A stretch of DNA of 32,554 bases from Pseudomonadota bacterium (GTDB lineage: Bacteria; Pseudomonadota; Alphaproteobacteria; Rhizobiales; Xanthobacteraceae), in NCBI GenBank assembly GCA_021811945.1, contig JAKAPE010000017.1:1-32554 (forward strand), given 5' to 3'. This document shows, one piece after another, positions 8,706 through 14,782 of this stretch. A program made the translations under genes and the position numbers. Below the pieces are notes generated by a model. That model saw nothing but the letters and a program-made list of their open reading frames with translations. It was not told the origin of the DNA and did no database searches. The stretch's first letter is position 1, and every line of letters begins with the position of its first letter.

Positions 8706-9964
8706 CCCGCAGCAGCCGCCTGCGCCGGCGCTTCTTGCGCGGCAGCGTAAAGACGCACGAACTCGTCCACGGCGACGCGCGCGAATTCGGGCGTGTACAG
8801 ATGCAGGTCCACCTCTTTGACGCGCTCAGGCCGGGCGAGCTTTTCTTTCAGTCGCGCGACGAATGCCGCGTCCGCCGCCGGGTCGTAAATCGGCCGCCCG
8901 TCCTTGTCGAGCGATGACCATCCCCGCCGCGGGATAAGAAAACTCCATGGCCCACGGGCGCTGTTAAGGCGCCCGGCGATGACGTCCGCCGCCTGTTGCA
9001 ATTCTTCGGCGCTGGTGCGCACCTGCACGCGCAGCGCGTCTTGGACGTATTGCGGCCGGTGCTTGGTCTTTTCGAGCATGTCCGGCCGTCCGCCGTAGGA
9101 GAGGATGTCGAGCCCGCACGGCGCCAGCACCATGGGGATGCCGGTCTCGACCGCTGCCATGAGCCGATCCGGTCCCGGATCGCGGTTGCCCTTGTAAAGG
9201 TGCTCGATTATCCCTCCGGTGCACAGATCGAGCACGCCGTGGAAGACCCCGTCGCGGATCATCTCCTCCATCGCCCGATCTCCCCTGCCCTGCGCATGGC
9301 AGACGATCGGTATGAACCCCGCCTCCTCAAGCATGCCAAGCGCCGTTTGCACCGCCATTTCGCCGAAGCCAAACGACGAGACTGCCACGCAAGGCTTGTC
9401 GAAGCGGATGTTCGTCCCTTGGGTCATCTCCACCATCCCGCAGATCGCTCCGACCGCGTTGACGATCTGCGCGCGCAGCAGGGGATTCATTTTCACGATG
9501 TCGAGCACCGTGTGGTGCATGGTGATGTCGCGCGTGTCGACATATTTCCCGACATAGGCCGGATGCGCCGCCATGGGCGACGCCATCACCTTGGGCATGC
9601 CGAATGGCAACTGCTTCATGATGGACGTGGCCACGAGCGTCGCGGTGCCGCCGCCGATGCCGATGACGCCGTGCACGCGGCCCTGCCGCAGCAAGTCGCC
9701 GACGATGGCGGCGGCGCCGCGGATCTGGTTGTTGGTGGCGGCGTCGCGGTCCGAGCGGTATTTCTCGCGTACCGCTTCGATCGGCAGTCCGCCGCGCGCC
9801 GCGACCTCTTCGGTGCGAATATCGCCGGGGAACGGCGGCGGTTCCTCCATGCTGAAGTCGAGCAGGATCGCGTCGTGACCGCGCTCCTCGATGAGCGGCT
9901 TGACGAACGCGATGTCCTCGCCCCGCGTATCGAGGTTGCAGATGATGACGATGCTTTTCTTCAC
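8702..9964 (-). CDS. Tm-1-like ATP-binding / UPF0261 family protein
   Basis: A 420-residue UPF0261 (Tm-1-like N-terminal ATP-binding domain) protein. The N-terminus (KKSIVIICNLDTRGED) is the family's first strand and loop, and a glycine-rich IGIGGGTAT sits near residues 101-109, likely at the nucleotide site. The GTG at 9964 is chosen because it overlaps the UbiD stop codon (GTGA, 4-bp overlap) and begins exactly at the conserved N-terminus. The longer open frame back to 10483 is antisense-like shadow. It is coupled upstream to UbiD and downstream to Nudix. The family's biochemical function in bacteria is not settled. Its place inside a phenylphosphate operon suggests a role in handling the phosphorylated or carboxylated intermediate, which is inference only. 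Confidence 0.85.
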   Translation of the reverse strand: MKKSIVIICNLDTRGEDIAFVKPLIEERGHDAILLDFSMEEPPPFPGDIRTEEVAARGGLPIEAVREKYRSDRDAATNNQIRGAAAIVGDLLRQGRVHGVIGIGGGTATLVATSIMKQLPFGMPKVMASPMAAHPAYVGKYVDTRDITMHHTVLDIVKMNPLLRAQIVNAVGAICGMVEMTQGTNIRFDKPCVAVSSFGFGEMAVQTALGMLEEAGFIPIVCHAQGRGDRAMEEMIRDGVFHGVLDLCTGGIIEHLYKGNRDPGPDRLMAAVETGIPMVLAPCGLDILSYGGRPDMLEKTKHRPQYVQDALRVQVRTSAEELQQAADVIAGRLNSARGPWSFLIPRRGWSSLDKDGRPIYDPAADAAFVARLKEKLARPERVKEVDLHLYTPEFARVAVDEFVRLYAAAQEAPAQAAAAG

Positions 9965-11469
9965 TTTTGCGCCTTTTTTACTTCGGGCCGCGTCAGGCGC
10001 GGAATCATGTCGGCGACCGGGCTTGCGCCCTTGAAGCCGTACTCGTTCCAGCGGTCCGACACCTTCTGCAACACGGCGCGGTCCATGAAAATCTCGGTCG
10101 GCTTGTTCTTCCATTCGAACGGCGTGCAGGCGTCGAGCAGAATGCGGCTCGTGATCTCGCGCGCCTCGATCGGCAGCCCGGGATCGAGGGGGGTCGAGCG
10201 GCCCCGGTCGATGATTTGCGCCGAGCGTTTCGGGTCGAAACGCGTGGCGAGCGCCCACCAGACGCGATCCCAGTCGTCGGCGGCAATGTCGTGATCGACG
10301 GTGATCACGCCCTTCACGCCGTAATGGCCGGTCGTGCTGGCGATCACCGCGTTGCCGACATGGTTGGAGTGGCCCGGGTACATCTGCTTGACCGACACCA
10401 CAACCCAGAAACGGCCGCAGGCCTCCGGCGGAATGTAGACGCTCTGAATGCCCGGCACTTTCATCGTTTCGAGATCGTGCCACAGCGTCGCTGTGCGGTT
10501 GAGCGACTGGATCATGTGGATGTCGTTTATGGGCTTGCCGACGGTCGTCGCCCAGAAGATCGGGTCGTTGCGGTGCAGGATGCGTTTGATGCGCAGCACC
10601 GGCTTCGGATAGTCCTTGCCTTTGTTGCCCGAATAGTAGCCGGTGTATTCGCCGAACGGTCCCTCATCCATCAGTTCGTTCGGATCGATAAAGCCCTCGG
10701 CGATGATCTCCGCATTCGCCGGCAGCGTGAGCCCGGTAACGTCTGACTTGAACACCGGCACCGGCCGGCCGCGAAGCGCCCCGGCGATGTCGTATTCGTC
10801 AGTCTGCGCCGAGACCAGCGTCGAACTCGACAGGAACAGCACCGGGTCGGTTCCGACCACATACGCGGCAGGCATCAGCTCGCCGCGTTCCTGGTGCTTC
10901 TTCATGTGCATGTCGCCATGCTTGCCCTTGATGATCTGCGAGCCCAAAATGTCCTTGCCGAGCACTTGTGACCGGTAGGTGCCGAGATTGGTCCAGCCCA
11001 TGTCCGGGTCTCGCGTCACGAGGAAACCCGCGGTGACGAAGAACCGGCCGCCGTCGTCCGGATAGAACCACGGGCTCGGGAACATGTTGATGTCGATGCT
11101 GTCGCCGGTGATGACATTGTCCATCACCGGGGGGTGGTCTACATATGCCGGCTTGATCAGTTTCTTGGTTGTAAGCTCCATCCACTTTTTTGACAGATTG
11201 CTCATCGACAGCGAAGGATCCTGCTCAAGCGCGATGGCGAGCCGCTCCGGCGTGGTGAACGCGCTGGTGAAGACGGGAATCGAATAGTCCTTGACGTTTT
11301 CGTAGAGCAGCGCCGGCCCCTTGGCCTCCTCGTTGACTTTCGAAACGTGGCACAGCTCCCACTTCCAATCGACCTCGGTCTTAATCCGGTGCAACTGGCC
11401 GTACGCCTCGCAGGCCCCGATATAGCTGCGCAGATCGTCGATCTGCTTTACGTCGACGCGTATGTTCAT
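9961..11469 (-). CDS. UbiD-family carboxylase, phenylphosphate carboxylase subunit-like
   Basis: A 502-residue UbiD-family protein, the likely carboxylating partner of the phenylphosphate synthase encoded just upstream. The prenyl-FMN residues are conserved: Arg166 in NLGTYR, Glu269 and Glu274 in EGPFGE. The ATG at 11469 is preceded by AGGGAGA; the open frame to 11745 reaches back into the ppsB gene and is not translated protein. It starts 40 bp after the ppsB-like stop. In Thauera the carboxylase has two UbiD-like subunits of about 53-54 kDa plus two small ones. Here only one UbiD is in the operon, and no small-subunit genes are seen. It belongs to the same family as the UbiD at 4025 but is clearly distinct in sequence, so the two are not a recent duplication. 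Direction of reaction and exact substrate are inferred from context. Confidence 0.85.
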   Translation of the reverse strand: MNIRVDVKQIDDLRSYIGACEAYGQLHRIKTEVDWKWELCHVSKVNEEAKGPALLYENVKDYSIPVFTSAFTTPERLAIALEQDPSLSMSNLSKKWMELTTKKLIKPAYVDHPPVMDNVITGDSIDINMFPSPWFYPDDGGRFFVTAGFLVTRDPDMGWTNLGTYRSQVLGKDILGSQIIKGKHGDMHMKKHQERGELMPAAYVVGTDPVLFLSSSTLVSAQTDEYDIAGALRGRPVPVFKSDVTGLTLPANAEIIAEGFIDPNELMDEGPFGEYTGYYSGNKGKDYPKPVLRIKRILHRNDPIFWATTVGKPINDIHMIQSLNRTATLWHDLETMKVPGIQSVYIPPEACGRFWVVVSVKQMYPGHSNHVGNAVIASTTGHYGVKGVITVDHDIAADDWDRVWWALATRFDPKRSAQIIDRGRSTPLDPGLPIEAREITSRILLDACTPFEWKNKPTEIFMDRAVLQKVSDRWNEYGFKGASPVADMIPRLTRPEVKKAQK

Positions 11470-11509
11470 CGCGAAGTCTCCCTGAGGAATTGAACTATGA
11501 GGCGCCCGC

Positions 11510-12589
11510 TCACGTGACGCGTTTGCCTTGCAGCATGCTGGACACGATGTAATCCATGGCCGATGCCTCCCGGTCGGCCACGATGCTGCGGCTCCGGCGA
11601 CTCCACACTGTCTCCGGGCGCGCCTGGAGGATGAAGAGATTGCTGCCGGCGGGCAGGTCCTTGTCCACTGCCCACTCGACATCGACCGGGCAGCCGTAGT
11701 GCCTTTCGATTTTCTTTCCCATCCCGGCGAGTTCGACGATCTCATCGTCGATGAGCGACTGCACCCTCTGCCGCTCGAAAGGAACCTCGAACGCCCGCGA
11801 CGTCTGTGTTTTCTGGTCGACCGTGTAACACGACTGTTTCGTCGCCACCGTGCGTTCGAGGATGTCCAAAGTCACTTTGTTGACAACGAAATGGTCGGGC
11901 GTCACCTCGCCCGAGACGACAGATTCGCCGAAGCCGAAATTGGAATCGATGACGATCACCGAGCGATCGCCATTCGTAGGGTGCAGGGTGAACATGACGC
12001 CCGCTGCATATGATTTCGCCATCTTCTGCACTCCGACGCTGATCGCCACGCTATCGTCGGCGAATCCCTTGTTGGCGCGATAGGCGATGGCGCGCGCGGT
12101 ATAAAGGCTCGATATGCAGCGTCGAACGTGGCGCAGGACTTCGTCGGCGCCACGAATCCAGAGATAGGTGTCCTGCTGGCCGGCGAAACTTGCGTCCGGG
12201 AGGTCCTCGGCGGTCGCGCTGGAACGCACCGCAACCGGAACGGCGGGGATGCAGCAACGCACCGACAGCTTGCGATAGCGCTCGGCGACCGCATCCTCGA
12301 GTTCGAGCGGAAAGGGAGTCGATTCGATCATTGAGCGGATCGCCGCGCTGGCGCGCTCCAGCGCTTCGGGATTGCGCACGTCGAGCCCGCGCAATTGCGC
12401 ACGCACGTCGCCTCCGATCCCGCCGGCTGCCATGAACCGGCGGACCCCTTCGGTCGTCAGCGCAAAGCCGGGAGGCACGCGCACGCCGGCGTTGATCAGC
12501 TCGCCAAGCGAAGAGCATTTGCCGCCGACGAGAGGCAGCGACGCGCGCGTGCACTCCTCGAACCAGCAAAGCGCCGGCTGGTTCGCCAT
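11510..12589 (-). CDS. ppsB: Phenylphosphate synthase subunit PpsB-like (PEP synthase N-terminal, ATP-grasp)
   Basis: A 359-residue protein equal to the isolated N-terminal ATP-binding part of PEP synthase / pyruvate phosphate dikinase. Seen in order: the GGKCSSLGELINAGVRVPPGF segment, VAVRSSATAEDLPDASFAGQ (nucleotide-binding loop), a GVMFTLHPTNGD stretch, and the closing ILQARPETVWS that ends this domain in full-length synthases. It lacks the phosphohistidine and PEP-binding parts. In Thauera the 40-kDa protein 2 with exactly this makeup takes ATP to AMP and phosphate and phosphorylates the histidine of protein 1. The ATG at 12589 has AGGAGGG 5 bases upstream; a GTG one codon earlier is too close to that site. 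It lies 12 bp after the ppsA stop, so both subunits are co-translated. Confidence 0.88.
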   Translation of the reverse strand: MANQPALCWFEECTRASLPLVGGKCSSLGELINAGVRVPPGFALTTEGVRRFMAAGGIGGDVRAQLRGLDVRNPEALERASAAIRSMIESTPFPLELEDAVAERYRKLSVRCCIPAVPVAVRSSATAEDLPDASFAGQQDTYLWIRGADEVLRHVRRCISSLYTARAIAYRANKGFADDSVAISVGVQKMAKSYAAGVMFTLHPTNGDRSVIVIDSNFGFGESVVSGEVTPDHFVVNKVTLDILERTVATKQSCYTVDQKTQTSRAFEVPFERQRVQSLIDDEIVELAGMGKKIERHYGCPVDVEWAVDKDLPAGSNLFILQARPETVWSRRSRSIVADREASAMDYIVSSMLQGKRVT

Positions 12590-12601
12590 CACGCCCTCCT
12601 C

Positions 12602-14437
12602 TCAGCGGGCAATGGAAACCGCACCGCTCGAGCCGTCGACATTCACCGTCATGCCGGTCTTGATGATCTTGGTGGCGTGGCCGGTGCCGACCACCGCTGG
12701 CATGCCGTATTCCCGACAGACGATCGCGGCGTGGCTCATCACGCCACCTACATCCGTGACACAGGCGCCGATCTTGGCAAACGCCGGCGCCCACGACGGC
12801 GACGTCGTCGGCGCAACGAGAATCTCGCCCTCCTGAAGCTGGTTGATATCGTCCACGGTGCGACAGACGCGCGCGCGACCCTGGATGACGCCGGGACTGC
12901 CGGCGAAGCCCTTCAGCTCGGTGATGCTGTCCGGGTCCTTCACCTCCTGCACCGCCGCCCAATCGGAGAGCGACTTGTTGGTCACGCCCCACAGCACGAT
13001 CGTGAACGGCTCCTGGATCACCTCCGGCGCGGTGCCGATCGCCGGCGGCGCCTTCCATTCGCGGAATTTCTGCATCACCCCTTTGCGCCAGTCGATCTCC
13101 ATCGGCCAAGTCTTGGCACCGCGCGGCGTGACGCCCGTCGCCCAGGCGGTGACGACGTCCCAAAGCGCCTGCTTGATCTCGTCGCGGCGCAGATACCAGA
13201 CGTCCTCGATATCCGCGATGATGCCGTGCGTCTTCAGCACCTGAGCCACGTCGCGGATCTTGTTCCAGAAGATCGAATGGAACCAGTGCTCGACGTAGAA
13301 CAGATGATTCTCGACATATGGGAATACCGTCTTCGCGCAGCCGAGCAGCTCGTCGAACTGCTTTCGATCCTCTTCCTTCTCGATGAGATCGCGGTATTCC
13401 GCGGTGATGCGGTCGCGCTCGGCGCGCACCTTCTGCATCGGACGCTCGATGTTCACGCCCTGGCGGATCTTCTCGATGTAAGTCGCGATTCCGGCGAGTG
13501 GAACGTTCATATTGTCGTTCCATGACCGGTCGTGATGATACCAGCCGGTCCCCGTCGAAATGTGGAACCAAGGATCGCGTGCCTTGTCGAGCGCCTGAAG
13601 CCACTCCTGGCCCTTTGGCAGCTTCTTCAAGCCCGCCTCGACCACGGACCATTCGGGGCTGAACGTGACAGCTTCGGCGATGTCCAGCGCGAGCGCCTTG
13701 CGGGCGAGCTTCTTCAGCTCCTCGTCCGACTGATACATGATGACATCGACGCCGGAGATCATCTGCGTCACGCGCTGCAGCGGAATGCTCGGGAACAGCT
13801 TCTGCGTAAAGTCGAGGAAGAAGACGTACGCGGCGTAGCCAAGGTTGAGAAATTCGAAGTGGTACTGCCAGGTCTTGATGCCGAGATTGATCAGGTCGTC
13901 GTAGGCCTTGAGCAAATGGAAGCCCTTCGATTCACCGAGCGCCTCGGTCACCACCGAGATATCCTCGAGTTCCGGCAACTGCGGGATTTGGAGTGCCTCG
14001 AGTTCCCTGATCGTGGCCTCCATCTTCTTCTTCCATTTGGTTTCAAGCGCGTCCCAGTTCTTGAAATAGTAACCGGCGCGCTCCGTGAAATTCGGCACCC
14101 GCTGGCCGATCTCGGCCGGGTCCTTCACCGGGACCGGCGAGATGTAGACGTAGCCGTTGATGATGCGGTGATCCACGCCGCGCACTGGCGGCACCTGGAA
14201 GATGCGGTTGTTGTACTGCGACAGCGCGAGATACCAGGCTTCGTCCCAGATCGTATCGAACGGATAGAGCGGCTCCGGATAGTGCAGACCGTCGTAGAAC
14301 CAGAAGGTTTCCTTCTCGTAACGGTTGCGCTCCGGATCGTCGGTAACGAACTGGTACTGGTAGGGATACATCCGCTCCCAGCCTTCCGTGCCGGGAATGG
14401 TCTGCGCCTTCACGTCATGGGGAACCGGAAACTTCAT
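12602..14437 (-). CDS. ppsA: Phenylphosphate synthase subunit PpsA-like (phosphohistidine, phenol-binding)
   Basis: A 611-residue (about 70 kDa) protein. A long unusual N-terminal ~480 residues is followed by the mobile phosphohistidine domain of PEP synthase near the C-terminus (GGVMSHAAIVCREYGMPAVVG). The phosphate-carrying His is residue 569. The FAGSPGVIQGRARV segment about 70 residues before it opens this domain. Thauera protein 1, also 70 kDa and with the same makeup, exchanges phenol with phenylphosphate. The expected overall reaction with PpsB is phenol + ATP + H2O to phenylphosphate + AMP + Pi. Many aromatic residues in the N-terminal part fit a phenol pocket (inference). The ATG at 14437 has AAGGAGGAGAGG upstream. 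It is the first gene of the operon, about 65 nt after the predicted sigma54 start site. A related phenol rather than phenol itself may be the true substrate. Confidence 0.88.
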   Translation of the reverse strand: MKFPVPHDVKAQTIPGTEGWERMYPYQYQFVTDDPERNRYEKETFWFYDGLHYPEPLYPFDTIWDEAWYLALSQYNNRIFQVPPVRGVDHRIINGYVYISPVPVKDPAEIGQRVPNFTERAGYYFKNWDALETKWKKKMEATIRELEALQIPQLPELEDISVVTEALGESKGFHLLKAYDDLINLGIKTWQYHFEFLNLGYAAYVFFLDFTQKLFPSIPLQRVTQMISGVDVIMYQSDEELKKLARKALALDIAEAVTFSPEWSVVEAGLKKLPKGQEWLQALDKARDPWFHISTGTGWYHHDRSWNDNMNVPLAGIATYIEKIRQGVNIERPMQKVRAERDRITAEYRDLIEKEEDRKQFDELLGCAKTVFPYVENHLFYVEHWFHSIFWNKIRDVAQVLKTHGIIADIEDVWYLRRDEIKQALWDVVTAWATGVTPRGAKTWPMEIDWRKGVMQKFREWKAPPAIGTAPEVIQEPFTIVLWGVTNKSLSDWAAVQEVKDPDSITELKGFAGSPGVIQGRARVCRTVDDINQLQEGEILVAPTTSPSWAPAFAKIGACVTDVGGVMSHAAIVCREYGMPAVVGTGHATKIIKTGMTVNVDGSSGAVSIAR

Positions 14438-14513
14438 GAGCCTCTCCTCCTTGAACGATTGTCGCTTATACTCGATGAGCCTTGTGCGGCTCTTGGTATC
14501 GGGCATTGGTAAG

Positions 14514-14528
14514 GCAAAGTGTATGCCA
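14514..14528 (-). promoter_or_regulatory. Sigma54 (-24/-12) promoter of the pps operon
   Basis: Read on the minus strand, TGGCATACACTTTGC matches the sigma54 consensus TGGCACG-N4-TTGC. The invariant GG and GC are present and separated by exactly 10 bp. Transcription would start around 14502, giving a leader of about 65 nt to the ppsA ATG. The divergent neighbour is a sigma54 activator, which strongly supports the call. Confidence 0.8.
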
Positions 14529-14577
14529 TCGAACTGCCCCCCGGCAAGCGAGAGAGCGCCACGCCGCATTGATCGAG

Positions 14578-14590
14578 CAAAACGCTGATA
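14578..14590 (-). promoter_or_regulatory. Candidate IHF site
   Basis: On the minus strand this fits the IHF consensus WATCAANNNNTTR with one mismatch and is flanked by an A-rich stretch. It lies between the sigma54 promoter and the upstream activator sites, where IHF bending is usual in XylR/DmpR-type promoters. The motif is degenerate, so confidence is limited. Confidence 0.35.
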
Positions 14591-14660
14591 AAAAAGATGA
14601 TTTTCCGAGATCTGGTCTTGGCTAGCGGTTCGGTCTCGGTTCGAGACGAAGAATAGGCGC

Positions 14661-14668
14661 TTGATCAA
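14661..14668. promoter_or_regulatory. UAS half-site for XylR/DmpR-type activator
   Basis: TTGATCAA, the arm sequence of DmpR/XylR upstream activating sites, lies 40 bp (about four helical turns) from the fuller site at 14701. Its right partner is degenerate (CGTGATTT). Confidence 0.45.
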
Positions 14669-14700
14669 ATCGTGATTTGGCTGTTTTCTGAGGTGCGACA

Positions 14701-14716
14701 TTGATCATTTAATCAA
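14701..14716. promoter_or_regulatory. Upstream activating sequence (XylR/DmpR-like)
   Basis: TTGATCATTTAATCAA is a 16-bp inverted repeat very close to the TTGATCAATTGATCAA consensus bound by XylR/DmpR-family regulators. It lies about 200 bp upstream of the predicted sigma54 start of the pps operon, the normal distance for such enhancer sites. Confidence 0.65.
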
Positions 14717-14733
14717 GACTCCGCTCGTCGGCC

Positions 14734-14747
14734 TTGACCTAGATCAA
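14734..14747. promoter_or_regulatory. FNR/FixK-type box
   Basis: TTGACCTAGATCAA matches the FNR/Anr/FixK half-site pattern TTGAT-N4-ATCAA with one substitution. It is framed by a longer perfect inverted repeat, GCCTTGA-N6-TCAAGGC (14731-14750). It is centred about 42 bp before the ATG of the sigma54 activator, with a TATTAAT -10-like stretch at 14768-14774. A class II-activated start would therefore fall almost on the ATG. It predicts oxygen-dependent expression of the regulator. Confidence 0.65.
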
Positions 14748-14782
14748 GGCGGCAACGGGGCCGTCATTATTAATTGCGAGCC

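Noticed and set aside
8996-10294. Long plus-strand open frame (432 codons) opposite UPF0261 and UbiD
   Set aside because: It is the antisense shadow of two well-supported genes. Its protein is Arg/His/Asp-rich with no family resemblance, as expected in high-GC DNA.
12051-13652. 533-codon minus-strand frame overlapping ppsA and ppsB
   Set aside because: It is another phase of the ppsA/ppsB coding DNA. The product is a low-complexity Arg-rich string, while the other phase gives recognisable synthase domains.
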